The position numbers were made by a program, and so were the translations under genes. Under the pieces are notes generated by a model, which saw nothing but the letters and a program-made list of their open reading frames with translations, ran no database searches and had not been told where the DNA came from. Below are positions 27,906 through 36,880 of a DNA stretch of 64,000 nt, piece after piece. Numbering within the stretch: the first letter of the stretch is position 1; each line of letters begins with the position of its first letter. This DNA comes from Oscillospiraceae bacterium (GTDB lineage Bacteria > Bacillota > Clostridia > Oscillospirales > Oscillospiraceae), in NCBI GenBank assembly GCA_022846095.1, contig AP025583.1, positions 1,860,001-1,924,000 of the forward strand, in the 5' to 3' direction.

Positions 27906-29297
27906 CTACATCCAGCGGTGCCCGTGCCGGGCCAGCAGCGCGTCGGCCTGGGCCGGGCCGTCGGAGCCGGGAGCGTAGGGGAAGGGGGCGGCCCCGGACA
28001 CGGCGTGCAGCGCCCGCAAACGGTCCACAAAGCGCCAGCCCGCCTCGATCTGATCCCACTGGGAGAACCAGGAGCGCTCCCCCTTCATGCAGGCCACCAG
28101 CAGCCGCTCGTAGGCCTCGGGGGTGTTGAGCCGGTTTTCCAGGACGCAGCTCTGGCAGAAGTCCATCTCCACCGGAGTGACGCCGCCCCCCTCGCCGGGG
28201 GTCTTGATGTTGAAGCGCAGGGAGACCCCCTCGGAGGGCTGGATGCGGACGGTGAGCAGGCCGGGTTCCACGCCGGGGGAGGGGGCGCGAAAGACGATCT
28301 TGACCGCCATCTCCCGCCGGGAGAGCCGCTTGCCCGTGCGGATATAGAAGGGCACGCCCTGCCAGCGCGCGGTATCCAGGAAAAGGCGCAGGGCGGCGTA
28401 GGTCTCGGTGCGGGACTGCGGGCCGACCTTGGGCTCGGACCGGTAGCCCTCGTACTGGCCCAGCACCAGCGCGTCGTGGGCCTGCCCGGCCTCCGGCAGG
28501 CGCAGGGCGCGCAGCACCTCGATCTGGCGGCTGTGCATGGCCTGGGGGGTAAAATCCGCCGGGGCCTCCATGGCGAGGATGGAGAGGATTTGGAACAGGT
28601 GGTTCTGCACCATGTCCCGCAGCGCGCCGCTGCCGTCGTAGTACCCGCCCCGGGTCTCCACCCCCACCTCCTCCAGGGCGGAGATCTGCACACACTCCAC
28701 GTGCCGCGCGTCCCACGCGTCGGCCAGGATAGGATTGGCGAAGCGCAGGGTCTGGATGCCCCGCACCATTTCCTTGCCCAGATAGTGGTCGATGCGGTAG
28801 ATGCGCTCCGGGGTGAAGAAGGCCTCCAGGCGGCGGTTGAGCGCCCCGGCCCCTTCCAAGCCCTCGCCGAAGGGCTTTTCCAGAATAACCTTGCCCTCAT
28901 GGGCCCCCCGCACCAGCTCCAGCCCCTGGGTGAGGATGGTAAAAAAGCGGGGGGCCACCGCAAAGTAGAAGATGCACCGGGAAATCCCCTGCTCCCGGTA
29001 CCAGCGGTCCAGCGCCGGGTACTCGCCCAGGTTGGTGAAGTCCATCCGGTAGTACACGATCTGCCCGGCGAAGCGGTCGAAGGCGGCGTCGGTGTAGGGC
29101 AGGCGGGAGAACTGCCTGACCCACGTCCGGGCCAGCGCCCGGTACTGGGCGCTGTCGTAGTCCCGCCGCCCGACAATCAGGATAGTGTGCCCGGCGGGCA
29201 GGGTGCCGGCGGCGCTCAGGTTGTAGAGGGCGGGCAGCAGCTTGCGGAAGGTCAGATCCCCCGTGCCGCCGAAGATGGTGAAGCAGGGCTTACCCAT
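27906..29297 (-). CDS. zwf: Glucose-6-phosphate 1-dehydrogenase
   Basis: The 463-aa enzyme oxidises glucose-6-phosphate to 6-phosphogluconolactone with NADP. It shows the nucleotide motif TIFGGTGDLTFRKLLPAL at residues 6-23, EKPFGEGLEGA, the active-site RIDHYLGKEMV, and the C-terminal EKDW-type substrate region. Start ATG 29295-29297 overlaps the gnd stop by eight bases. It is the last gene of a pgl-gnd-zwf operon that completes the oxidative pentose-phosphate branch. Confidence 0.95.
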   Translation of the reverse strand: MGKPCFTIFGGTGDLTFRKLLPALYNLSAAGTLPAGHTILIVGRRDYDSAQYRALARTWVRQFSRLPYTDAAFDRFAGQIVYYRMDFTNLGEYPALDRWYREQGISRCIFYFAVAPRFFTILTQGLELVRGAHEGKVILEKPFGEGLEGAGALNRRLEAFFTPERIYRIDHYLGKEMVRGIQTLRFANPILADAWDARHVECVQISALEEVGVETRGGYYDGSGALRDMVQNHLFQILSILAMEAPADFTPQAMHSRQIEVLRALRLPEAGQAHDALVLGQYEGYRSEPKVGPQSRTETYAALRLFLDTARWQGVPFYIRTGKRLSRREMAVKIVFRAPSPGVEPGLLTVRIQPSEGVSLRFNIKTPGEGGGVTPVEMDFCQSCVLENRLNTPEAYERLLVACMKGERSWFSQWDQIEAGWRFVDRLRALHAVSGAAPFPYAPGSDGPAQADALLARHGHRWM

Positions 29298-30711
29298 TGC
29301 CGCGCCCCCACTCGTGGTGGAATGTGCCGTCCCGGTCCGTCCGGCGGTAGGTGTGGGCGCCGAAGTAGTCCCGCTGGGCCTGGATGAGGTTGGCCCCCAC
29401 GTGGGCACCCCGGAAGGCGTCCAGGTAGGCGCAGGCCCCGGTGAAGGCGGGCAGGGGGAGGCCGTTGGCCACGCCCAGCACGGCGCAGCGGCGCAGGGCG
29501 GCCTGCCCGGACTTGATCTGCTCCAGGAAGAAGCCGTCCAGCATCAGGCTGGACAGGCCGGGGGCCTTGCGGAACGCCCGGGTGATGTCGTCCAGGAAGT
29601 CCGCCTGGATGATGCAGCCCGCCCGGAAGATGGCGGCGATGCCGCCCAAATCCAGGCTCCAGCCGAAGCGCTCCGACGCGTCCCGGAGCAGGGCGAAGCC
29701 CTGGGCGTAGGCCGCGATTTTGGCGGTGTAAAGCCCCCGGCGCACCGCCTCGGCGAACGCCGTCCGCTCACCCGGATCCACCGGGGCGGGCGGGGGCAGG
29801 AGCCGGGCGGCCAGAGCGCGCTCCTCCAGCCGGTTGGACAGGATGCGGGCGTTGCACGCGCCGGTGATCAGGGAGATGTCCACCCCCTGGCGCAGGGCCT
29901 CGATGCTGGCCCAGCGGCCCGTGCCCTTCTGCCCGGCGCTGTCCTCGATGGCGTCCACCAGCGCGCCGGGGCCCAGGTCGTCCCCCTCGGCGAGGATGTC
30001 GGCGGTGATGCCGACGAGATAGCTCTTCAGCTCCCCCGCGTTCCAGTCCCGGAAAATCCCGGACAGCTCCGCGTTGGAGAAGCCGCCGGCCTGCTTGAGC
30101 AGGAGGTAGGCCTCCGCAATGAGCTGCATGTCGGCGTACTCGATGCCGTTGTGCACCATCTTCACGTAGTGCCCCGCGCCGTCCGGGCCCATGTAGGCGC
30201 AGCAGGGCGCGCCGTCGGGGGCGCGGGCGGCGATTGCCTCCAGGATGGGGGCGATCTGGGGGTAGGCGGCGCGCTCGCCCCCGGGCATGAGGGAGGGGCC
30301 GAAGCGGGCCCCGGTTTCCCCGCCCGAGACCCCCACGCCGAAGTACACGAGCCCCTGCCGCCGGAGCGCCCCGGCACGGCGCTCCGTGTCCGCGAAATAG
30401 GAGTTGCCGCCGTCCATCACGATGTCGCCGGGGGAGAGCAGGGGGGTGAGCTGCTCCAGCACCGCGTCCACCGGCGCTCCCGCCTGCACCATGAGAAAGA
30501 CCTTCCGGGGGCGGCACAGGGCGGACACCAGCTCCTCAAGCCGGTAGAACGGGGTGAAGTTGGGGTGTGGGTGGGCCCGGACCAGCTCCTGCGTGGCCTG
30601 GGCGCTGCGGTTGTAGCCCCCCACGGCGAAGCCGTGATCCGCCATGTTGAGGGCCAGGCTGCGGCCCATGACGGACAGACCCACCACGCCGATGTCGAGT
30701 GATTGCATCAT
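29290..30711 (-). CDS. gnd: 6-phosphogluconate dehydrogenase, decarboxylating
   Basis: The 473-aa enzyme forms ribulose-5-phosphate, CO2 and NADPH. The Rossmann motif IGVVGLSVMGRSLALNMADHG is at residues 7-27 with GYNRS after the second strand (the Asn-Arg-Ser typical of NADP use), then MVQAGAPVDAVL, GGNSYFADT, and the catalytic KMVHNGIEY. The ATG has AGGAGG upstream; it starts 12 bp after the lactonase gene. Confidence 0.96.
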   Translation of the reverse strand: MMQSLDIGVVGLSVMGRSLALNMADHGFAVGGYNRSAQATQELVRAHPHPNFTPFYRLEELVSALCRPRKVFLMVQAGAPVDAVLEQLTPLLSPGDIVMDGGNSYFADTERRAGALRRQGLVYFGVGVSGGETGARFGPSLMPGGERAAYPQIAPILEAIAARAPDGAPCCAYMGPDGAGHYVKMVHNGIEYADMQLIAEAYLLLKQAGGFSNAELSGIFRDWNAGELKSYLVGITADILAEGDDLGPGALVDAIEDSAGQKGTGRWASIEALRQGVDISLITGACNARILSNRLEERALAARLLPPPAPVDPGERTAFAEAVRRGLYTAKIAAYAQGFALLRDASERFGWSLDLGGIAAIFRAGCIIQADFLDDITRAFRKAPGLSSLMLDGFFLEQIKSGQAALRRCAVLGVANGLPLPAFTGACAYLDAFRGAHVGANLIQAQRDYFGAHTYRRTDRDGTFHHEWGRGNG

Positions 30712-30723
30712 AAAAAAGACCTC

Positions 30724-31677
30724 CTAACCAGTCAGTACGATTGCGCTGCCCTGGGCGACGGGCGCCGAGCAGCGGGACGGCCCCAGCAGCCCGGCGCCCC
30801 GGTCCACGGGGAAGGACGCCAGGCTGCCGGAGTCCCTGTTCAGGCAGAGCAGCCAGTCCCCGTCCGGGGAGAGGGCGAAGTCCCTGGGGTGGCTTCCGCC
30901 GCAGGGGCGCTGCTGTAAAAGCGCCGGCGCGCCGCCGTCCAGGCGGAAGACGCTCAGCAGATCGATCCCCCGGGTGGAGACGTAGAGGAAGCGCCCGTCC
31001 TGCGACAGGCGCACCGCCGCCGTGGCGCCCTCCGGGGCGATGGGAACGACGAAATCAAGTGAAAAGGTGGTTCCCTTGACAGAGTAGACGTACAGCTCGT
31101 TGCTGCGCTCCGACACCAGGAACAGGCGGGTGTGGTCCCGGTTAAAGACGCCGTGCCGGGGGCCGGAGCCGCGTGGGAACGGGATCTCCCCGGCGGGGGC
31201 AAAGTCTGCCGTATAGTCAAACAGCTTTACAGTATCCAGCTCCAGGCAGGGGACCAGCAGGAGCCTTTCGTGGAAGAGCACCTGGTGGCAGCCCGCGCCG
31301 GTTCCGATTTCGATCCGCCGGACGGGGGACAGGGAGGGCGGCGCGTAGACCATCACCGTGCCCTCGTGGTAGTTGGCGGCGTAGAGCCGCCCGCCGTGAA
31401 AGGCCATGTGGCAGGCGGTGCGCGCCTCGGGCAGCGCCTGGGCCAGGAGCCGGGGCGCGGGGCCTGCGCAATCCAGCAGCAGGGCGCCCGCGCGGCCCTC
31501 CATCTGAACGGGTGCGGCCAGCAGCGGGCCGTCCAGGGCCAGGCACTTGGCGTCCTGGGCCTCGTAAATAAGCTCCGGGGGAGAGAGGGCGCCGGTGTCC
31601 GTATCCAGGGTAAAGCGGTAAACGCCCCGGCTGTGGGGGGAGGCATAGGTGCCGAGAAAGCCGTATATCCGTGCCAT
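30724..31677 (-). CDS. pgl: 6-phosphogluconolactonase, beta-propeller (YbhE/Pgl) type
   Basis: The 317-aa protein is a seven-bladed lactonase (PF10282): GTYASPHSRGVYRFTLDTDTGAL at the start, ACHMAFHGGRLYAANYHEGTV, GSGPRHGVFNRDHTRLFLVSERSNELYVY, and GGSHPRDFALSPDGDWLLCLNRDSGSL are the repeated blades. It hydrolyses 6-phosphogluconolactone, the product of Zwf, and is first in the operon with gnd and zwf. It is a little shorter than the usual 330-350 aa. AAAGGAGG precedes the ATG. Confidence 0.9.
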   Translation of the reverse strand: MARIYGFLGTYASPHSRGVYRFTLDTDTGALSPPELIYEAQDAKCLALDGPLLAAPVQMEGRAGALLLDCAGPAPRLLAQALPEARTACHMAFHGGRLYAANYHEGTVMVYAPPSLSPVRRIEIGTGAGCHQVLFHERLLLVPCLELDTVKLFDYTADFAPAGEIPFPRGSGPRHGVFNRDHTRLFLVSERSNELYVYSVKGTTFSLDFVVPIAPEGATAAVRLSQDGRFLYVSTRGIDLLSVFRLDGGAPALLQQRPCGGSHPRDFALSPDGDWLLCLNRDSGSLASFPVDRGAGLLGPSRCSAPVAQGSAIVLTG

Positions 31678-31707
31678 TCAGAGCCTCCTTTTTTTCTGAT
31701 AAATGTA

Positions 31708-31736
31708 ATTATAAAAGTAACAGATAGAAAAAGCAA
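31708..31736 (-). promoter_or_regulatory. SigA-type promoter for pgl-gnd-zwf
   Basis: On the minus strand TTGCTT and TATAAT are 17 bp apart, 30 bp before the pgl start. Confidence 0.75.
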
Positions 31737-31777
31737 GCTTTTTTTCCAGCGCTTTACAAGTATGCCCGGATTCACCC

Positions 31778-31807
31778 TTGCGAAAGCGCCGTATCCTGTG
31801 ATAAAAT
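31778..31807 (+). promoter_or_regulatory. SigA-type promoter for the GMP-synthase paralogue
   Basis: TTGCGA and TAAAAT are 18 bp apart, 58 bp before the start codon, diverging from the pgl promoter. Confidence 0.55.
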
Positions 31808-31864
31808 ACCGCGTGTCTAACGGGAAATGACGCGAAAGACAGAGATATAACGGGAGGGACTGCA

Positions 31865-33154
31865 ATGAAGCAGGACATGATTGTGATTTTGGATTTGGGC
31901 AGCGAGGAGAACCCCAGGCTGGCCCGTGAAATCCGCGCCCTGGGCGTATACAGTGAGATCCACCCCCACGACATCACGGCGGAGGAGCTCTCCGCCCTGC
32001 CCAACGTGAAGGGGGTCATCCTCAACGGCGGGCCCAACCGTGTGGTGGACGGCGTGGAGATCGACGCCCAAAGGGAGATCTACAACGCCGACGTGCCCGT
32101 CCTGCTGGCCGACCACCAGGGGGACGCCCCCTGGCCCGCCGACCCCGAGGCGCGCAGGCAGGCCCTCTCCAACTTCGTCTTCGGCGTCTGCGGGGCCGAG
32201 GCCAACTGGAACATGGACAACTTTATCGCCGACCAGGTGGAGCTGATCCGTCGCCAGGTGGGGGAGAAGAAGGTGCTGCTGGCCCTGTCCGGCGGCGTGG
32301 ACTCCTCGGTGGTGGCCGCCCTGCTGATCAAGGCCATCGGCAAGCAGCTCACCTGCGTGCACGTGAACCACGGCCTGCTGCGCAAGGGTGAGCCGGAGCA
32401 GGTGGTGAAGGTCTTCAGAGACGAGCTGGACGCCAACCTGGTCTACGTGGACGCGGTGGACCGCTTCCTGGACAAGCTGGCGGGGGTGGCCGAGCCGGAG
32501 CGCAAGCGCAAGATTATCGGCGCGGAGTTCATCCGGGTGTTCGAGGAGGAGGCCCGCAAGCTGGAGGGCATCGACTTCCTGGCCCAGGGCACCATCTACC
32601 CCGACATCATCGAGAGCGGCACCAAGACCGTCAAGGCGGTCAAGTCCCACCACAACGTGGGCGGCCTGCCGGAGGATCTGGGCTTTGCGCTGGTGGAGCC
32701 GCTGAAGATGCTCTTCAAGGACGAGGTGCGCGCCTGCGGCAAGGCCCTGGGTCTGCCCGACGCCATGGTCTACCGCCAGCCCTTCCCCGGCCCCGGCCTG
32801 GGGGTGCGCTGCCTGGGGGCCATCACCCGGGACCGGCTGGAGGCCGTCCGGGAGTCGGACGCCATCCTGCGGGAGGAGTTTGCCAAAAACGGCCTGGAGG
32901 GCAAGGTGTGGCAGTACTTCACCGCCGTCCCGGACCTGAAGTCCGTGGGCGTGCGGGACAACAGGCGCGCCGACGAGTGGTGCGTCATCATCCGCGCGGT
33001 CAACACCGTGGACGCCATGACCGCCACCGTGGAGAACGTGCCCTTCGACCTGCTCCAGCACATCACCGGGCGCATCACCGCCGAGGTGAAGGGGGTCAAC
33101 CGGGTGCTCTTCGACCTGACGCCCAAGCCCACCGGCACCATCGAGTGGGAATAA
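31865..33154 (+). CDS. GMP-synthase paralogue with truncated, cysteine-less glutaminase domain
   Basis: The 429-aa protein has an intact ATP-pyrophosphatase domain (P-loop LSGGVDSSV near residue 142, ..[13 protein letters not shown]) and dimerisation domain ending KPTGTIEWE, both close to GuaA at 22911. The N-terminal amidotransferase part is only about 115 residues instead of about 195: it keeps the first strands (ILDLGSEENPRLAREIRALGVY, ILNGGPN), but where GuaA has LGICYGCQ this protein reads VLLADHQGD, and the HPE segment is absent. It cannot hydrolyse glutamine by the usual triad; it may use free ammonia, work with another glutaminase, or be regulatory. Good SD (GGGAGGG). Confidence 0.9.
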   Translation: MKQDMIVILDLGSEENPRLAREIRALGVYSEIHPHDITAEELSALPNVKGVILNGGPNRVVDGVEIDAQREIYNADVPVLLADHQGDAPWPADPEARRQALSNFVFGVCGAEANWNMDNFIADQVELIRRQVGEKKVLLALSGGVDSSVVAALLIKAIGKQLTCVHVNHGLLRKGEPEQVVKVFRDELDANLVYVDAVDRFLDKLAGVAEPERKRKIIGAEFIRVFEEEARKLEGIDFLAQGTIYPDIIESGTKTVKAVKSHHNVGGLPEDLGFALVEPLKMLFKDEVRACGKALGLPDAMVYRQPFPGPGLGVRCLGAITRDRLEAVRESDAILREEFAKNGLEGKVWQYFTAVPDLKSVGVRDNRRADEWCVIIRAVNTVDAMTATVENVPFDLLQHITGRITAEVKGVNRVLFDLTPKPTGTIEWE

Positions 33155-33160
33155 ACGGAG

Positions 33161-33207
33161 GGAGCCAGTCAAACCCTTGCGCTGCAAGGGTCTGACTGGC
33201 TCCTTTT
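33161..33207 (+). terminator. Terminator after the GMP-synthase paralogue
   Basis: GGAGCCAGTC-ACCCTTGC pairs with GCAAGGGT-GACTGGCTCC, followed by TTTT. Confidence 0.88.
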
Positions 33208-33273
33208 GCCTGTGAAACGATACGGGCCGGAGGGCAGCTTTAAGTTAACCCTCCTGAAATTATGGAGGACCTT

Positions 33274-33723
33274 ATGAACAATATTACCTTAAAGAAAATT
33301 GATGAATCAAATTTCGTAGACTGCTTCAACTTGAAATTAGCAGCGGGGCAGGAGCGGTATGTTTCAAATCCTGTCCGCAGCCTCGCACAGGCGTATGTCT
33401 ATTACAGCCATTGCCTGCCGTTTGGTATCTATGCAGAGGATAGAATGGTTGGCTATGTGATGGTTATCTACGATTATGATGAAGAGACATACAATATCTG
33501 GCACATGATGATAGACAGCGATTATCAGGGGAATGGGTATGGCAAAGGTGCGCTGCGGGAGGTTCTCAAATACATTGCCTCAAAGCCGTTTGGGAGCTCC
33601 GATACAGTTTTAATTACCTGCAATCCTGAAAATGAAGCAGCATATAAGCTATACCGCCAAATCGGATTTAAAGAAACCGGAAGAAGCGACGACGACGAAT
33701 TGGAATTGAGCATAACCCTGTAA
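33274..33723 (+). CDS. GNAT family N-acetyltransferase
   Basis: The 149-aa protein has the acetyl-CoA loop in DSDYQGNGYGKGALREVLKYI and a C-terminal NPENEAAYKLYRQIGFKETG, the layout of spermine/spermidine acetyltransferases of the BltD/PaiA type; the substrate is inferred only from that likeness. I start at ATG 33274, just after GGAGG. Its GC content is visibly lower than its neighbours (many AT-rich codons), suggesting acquisition by transfer. It stands alone. Confidence 0.88.
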   Translation: MNNITLKKIDESNFVDCFNLKLAAGQERYVSNPVRSLAQAYVYYSHCLPFGIYAEDRMVGYVMVIYDYDEETYNIWHMMIDSDYQGNGYGKGALREVLKYIASKPFGSSDTVLITCNPENEAAYKLYRQIGFKETGRSDDDELELSITL

Positions 33724-33877
33724 AACACATAATTCACGTATGTGCCGGTGCGGCCAAAAGCAGGGCCCGTCCACCCTGAGGCGGCGAGGGCGCTGCAAAA
33801 TTATATAAATGAGGCGGCCCGCCGGGCCTGCGCGGGCGTCAGATACAACAAAGATGCGGACGGCGCCGGAAAAGCGC

Positions 33878-33906
33878 TTGACAAGAGGCGCCGGAATTCG
33901 TATACT
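33878..33906 (+). promoter_or_regulatory. SigA-type promoter for glnA
   Basis: A perfect TTGACA and TATACT are 17 bp apart, giving a start near 33913 and a leader of about 95 bases that contains a terminator-like hairpin. Confidence 0.8.
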
Positions 33907-33918
33907 CGTAACATCAGT

Positions 33919-33967
33919 TGAGAACGAAGGCGTTCCGACCCCAAGGGCGGAGCGCCTTCCTTTTGTT
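33919..33967 (+). promoter_or_regulatory. Terminator/antiterminator in the glnA leader
   Basis: GAAGGCGTTCCG (33929-33940) pairs with CGGAGCGCCTTC and is followed by CTTTTGTTT, a terminator between promoter and gene. An alternative small hairpin GAACG-AAGG-CGTTC uses the same 5' arm, so the two exclude each other. This is the plan of an attenuator; the ANTAR protein encoded after glnA is the obvious candidate regulator. Confidence 0.55.
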
Positions 33968-34007
33968 TATACGGCGCGAATTTACAAAGAGGAAGGGGAC
34001 ACCTGCT

Positions 34008-35336
34008 ATGTCGTACACCAAGGAAGACATTATCCGCATGGTAAAGGAGGAGGAGGTCGAGTTCGTCCGCCTCCAGTTCACCGATATTTTCGGCCAGCTC
34101 AAGAACGTGGCGCTGACGGCCTCCCAGATCGAGCGGGCGGTCAACAACGAGATCATGTTCGACGGCTCCTCGGTGGAGGGCTTCGTGCGTATCGACGAGT
34201 CCGACCAGTGCCTCTACCCCGACCTGGATACCTTCGTGGTGTATCCCTGGCACCAGCAGTACAAGACCGCCCGGCTGATCTGCGACGTGTACAATACCGA
34301 CGGCACCCCCTTCGTGGGCGACCCCCGGAATGTGCTCAAGCGGGTGCTCAAGCGGGCGCAGTCCATGGGCTACGACTCCTTCAACGTGGGGCCGGAGGCC
34401 GAATTCTTCCTGTTCCAGACCGATGACGAGGGCAAGCCCACCACCAAGACCAACGACGAGGCCAGCTATTTCGACCTGGGCCCCCTGGATCACGGCGAGC
34501 GGACCCGGCGCAAGATCTGTATGGCCCTGGAGCAGATGGGCTTTGAGATCGAGGCCAGCCACCACGAAAATGCCGCCGGCCAGCACGAGATCGATTTCAA
34601 GTACGCCGACGCCCTCCGGGCCGCCGACAATATCATGACCTTCAAGCTGGCGGTGAAGCTCCTGGCCCAGCAGGACGGCCTCCACGCCACCTTTATGCCC
34701 AAGCCCATCTACGGCGTTGCGGGCTCGGGTATGCACACCAACATGTCCCTGTTCAAGGACGGCAGGAACGTGTTCTACGACCCGGAGGGGGAGAAGGGCC
34801 TGTCCAAAGAGGCCTACGCCTTCATTGCTGGCCTGCTCCGCCACGTCAAGGGCATGGCGGCGGTTACGAATCCCCTGGTCAACTCCTACAAGCGCCTGGT
34901 GCCCGGCTACGAGGCCCCCTGCTACCTCTCCTGGTCGGCCTCCAACCGCTCCGCCCTGATCCGCATCCCCGCCTCCCGGGGCCAGTCCACCCGGGTGGAG
35001 CTGCGCTCCCCCGATCCGTCCTGCAACCCCTACCTGGAGCTGGCCGTGTGCCTGGCCGCAGGGCTGGACGGCATCGAAAAGGGCATGCTCCCGCCCGCCG
35101 AGATCACCGAGAACATTTTCACGATGGACGGGGAGGCCCGGGCCGCCGCCGGGATCGACAGCCTGCCCGGCTCCCTGGAGGAGGCCATCGCGGAGCTGAA
35201 GGCCGACCCGCTTATCCTGGACACCCTGGGCGCTCACGTGGCCTCCAACTACCTGGAGGGCAAGGAGAAGGAGTGGTATGAGTACCGCACCCGCGTCAGC
35301 TCCTGGGAGCGGGAGAAGTATATCATCAACTATTAG
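34008..35336 (+). CDS. glnA: Glutamine synthetase, type I
   Basis: The 442-aa enzyme makes glutamine from glutamate, ammonia and ATP. Visible are the beta-grasp domain ([18 protein letters not shown]), [16 protein letters not shown], the metal/glutamate site GPEAEFFLF, the ATP site [17 protein letters not shown], and [25 protein letters not shown]. Its length fits the GSI-alpha form of Firmicutes, without the adenylylation-loop insert of the longer type. The start MSYTKEDI has GAAGGGG about ten bases upstream. Confidence 0.96.
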   Translation: MSYTKEDIIRMVKEEEVEFVRLQFTDIFGQLKNVALTASQIERAVNNEIMFDGSSVEGFVRIDESDQCLYPDLDTFVVYPWHQQYKTARLICDVYNTDGTPFVGDPRNVLKRVLKRAQSMGYDSFNVGPEAEFFLFQTDDEGKPTTKTNDEASYFDLGPLDHGERTRRKICMALEQMGFEIEASHHENAAGQHEIDFKYADALRAADNIMTFKLAVKLLAQQDGLHATFMPKPIYGVAGSGMHTNMSLFKDGRNVFYDPEGEKGLSKEAYAFIAGLLRHVKGMAAVTNPLVNSYKRLVPGYEAPCYLSWSASNRSALIRIPASRGQSTRVELRSPDPSCNPYLELAVCLAAGLDGIEKGMLPPAEITENIFTMDGEARAAAGIDSLPGSLEEAIAELKADPLILDTLGAHVASNYLEGKEKEWYEYRTRVSSWEREKYIINY

Positions 35337-35377
35337 GGTAAATGCCGCGACTCCTTAGGGAAAAGGAGTGAGAATGG

Positions 35378-35908
35378 ATGGAAAAGGTGATCGTCGCCTT
35401 TGAGAGCGAAAAGAGCTGCTGGAGAATCAAGGAGATATTGGAGAGCACAGGCACGGCCGCCTGCATCGTGTGCAGGTCGGCGGCTGAGGTCAAGCGGGTG
35501 GTGAGCAAGCAGCGCATCACCACCGTCGTGTGCGGCTACAAGTTCCCGGATGACTCGGCGCAGGGGCTTTTTGAGGACCTGCCGCCCACCTGCTCCATGC
35601 TGCTGGTGGCGGTGCAGAGCCTGCTGGAGCAGTGCGAGAACGGCGACATCTTCAAGCTGGCCACTCCGGTGCCCAAGGGGGATCTGGTGGCCTCGGTACG
35701 GATGCTGCTTCAGATGGGCCGCCGGCTGGAGAAATTCGTCCGGCCCCGCCGCCCCGAGGGGGAGCAGGCCGTCGTGGACCGGGCCAAGGCCCTGCTTATG
35801 GCCCGGCACGGCATGACCGAGGAGCAGGCCCACCGCTTTCTCCAGAAGAAGAGCATGGACAGCGGAAGGAAGCTGATCCAGACCGCCCGGACGGTGCTGG
35901 AGCAGTGA
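35378..35908 (+). CDS. ANTAR-domain response-regulator-like antiterminator
   Basis: The 176-aa protein has a degenerate receiver-like domain at about residues 1-115 (VIVAFESEKSCWRIKEILEST..., TTVVCGYKFPD, KGDLVASVRMLL) without a clear phospho-acceptor Asp, and a C-terminal ANTAR helical bundle (AVVDRAKALLMARHGMTEEQAHRFLQKKSMDSGRKL). ANTAR proteins bind RNA hairpins and prevent termination. It lies 41 bp after glnA with its own SD. A glnA-linked ANTAR regulator is known from clostridia (nitR), which supports control of the hairpin in the glnA leader. Confidence 0.9.
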   Translation: MEKVIVAFESEKSCWRIKEILESTGTAACIVCRSAAEVKRVVSKQRITTVVCGYKFPDDSAQGLFEDLPPTCSMLLVAVQSLLEQCENGDIFKLATPVPKGDLVASVRMLLQMGRRLEKFVRPRRPEGEQAVVDRAKALLMARHGMTEEQAHRFLQKKSMDSGRKLIQTARTVLEQ

Positions 35909-35914
35909 AGAAAG

Positions 35915-35948
35915 GCCCGGAGGCCGCCGCGGCGGCCTCCGGGTCTTT
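35915..35948 (+). terminator. Terminator after the ANTAR gene
   Basis: CCCGGAGGCCGCC and GGCGGCCTCCGGG form a perfect stem, then TCTTTC. Confidence 0.8.
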
Positions 35949-35970
35949 CACGCCGTGCGCAAAATTTTGG

Positions 35971-35999
35971 TTGCTATTCCGGACATGGGGCATTATCAT
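35971..35999 (+). promoter_or_regulatory. Promoter for the GH25 gene
   Basis: TTGCTA and TATCAT are 17 bp apart, 18 bp before the start codon. Confidence 0.5.
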
Positions 36000-36017
36000 A
36001 AGAGAATCTGAATCGTT

Positions 36018-36779
36018 ATGGTGATGCTTTTGAGACGCTTTTTTCGTATCTTGGGCCGGGTGCTGCTCTGGCTGGTCCTGGTGGCCGGGGCGCTGCTGGC
36101 GGTGCTGGGGGCCATGCGGTGGCGGGGGCTGCTGCTCCTGCCCCACGAGGCCGACCCGGATACCTGGGAGGTTTTCGGCGTGGACGTGTCCACCTACCAG
36201 GGGCTGGTGGACTGGCCGGTGCTGGCGCGGCAGGGGGTGGACTTCGCCTTTATCAAGGCCACGGAGGGCAGCGGTCTGCGGGACCGCCGCTTCGCGGAGA
36301 ACTGGGCCGGGGCGGCGGAAACGGGCATCCGGGCCGGGGCCTACCACTTCTTCAGCTACGACAGCCCCGGCGAGACCCAGGCTGAGAACTTTATCGCGAC
36401 CGTGCCCGTCACCGAGGGGGCCCTCCCGCCGGTGGTGGACCTGGAGTTTTACGGGGACTACCTGAAAAACCCCAAGGAGCGGGAGGAGGTGCGCCCCATT
36501 CTGGACGCGCTTTTGGACGCGCTGGAGGCGCGCTACGGCGTCAATCCCATCCTGTACGTCACCTACCGCTCCTACCGCCTGTATCTCTCCGGCGGGGACT
36601 ACGCGGACTACCCCATCTGGTGCTCCAGCCCCGTGGTCGCTCCCCTGATCCCCGGTTGGAGCTTTTGGCAGTACTCCCACTCCGCCCGGCTGGAGGGCTA
36701 CTACGGCAGCGAGCCCCGCATCGATCTCAACGTGTTTTCCGGCACCCGTGCGGAATTTGAGCGCTTCGGGCTGGGCTGA
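36018..36779 (+). CDS. Glycoside hydrolase family 25 (lysozyme-type muramidase)
   Basis: The 253-aa protein has a membrane anchor or uncleaved signal (about residues 10-36) and a GH25 domain from about 52: FGVDVSTYQGLVDWPVL, FAFIKATEG, RAGAYHFFSYDSPGETQAENFI, and VVDLEFYG, which carry the catalytic Asp/Glu. It should cleave peptidoglycan at the outer face of the membrane. No good SD is visible; the ATG at 36018 or 36024 could both serve. Confidence 0.9.
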   Translation: MVMLLRRFFRILGRVLLWLVLVAGALLAVLGAMRWRGLLLLPHEADPDTWEVFGVDVSTYQGLVDWPVLARQGVDFAFIKATEGSGLRDRRFAENWAGAAETGIRAGAYHFFSYDSPGETQAENFIATVPVTEGALPPVVDLEFYGDYLKNPKEREEVRPILDALLDALEARYGVNPILYVTYRSYRLYLSGGDYADYPIWCSSPVVAPLIPGWSFWQYSHSARLEGYYGSEPRIDLNVFSGTRAEFERFGLG

Positions 36780-36788
36780 GGAATCTCC

Positions 36789-36820
36789 GGGCGGGGCAAG
36801 TTTTCTTGCCCCGCCCCTTC
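36789..36820 (+). terminator. Terminator after the GH25 gene
   Basis: GGGCGGGGCAAG pairs with CTTGCCCCGCCC over a TTTT loop, followed by CTTCT. Confidence 0.75.
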
Positions 36821-36880
36821 TAATCCAGACAAGATTCTGCTATAATATTAATTCAAAGTATTTTAGTTTTGGAGGCCAGG

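Noticed and set aside
33919-33967. Glutamine riboswitch ahead of glnA
   Set aside because: The leader is too short and lacks the glnA/DP RNA folds; the terminator-antiterminator reading with an ANTAR protein fits better.
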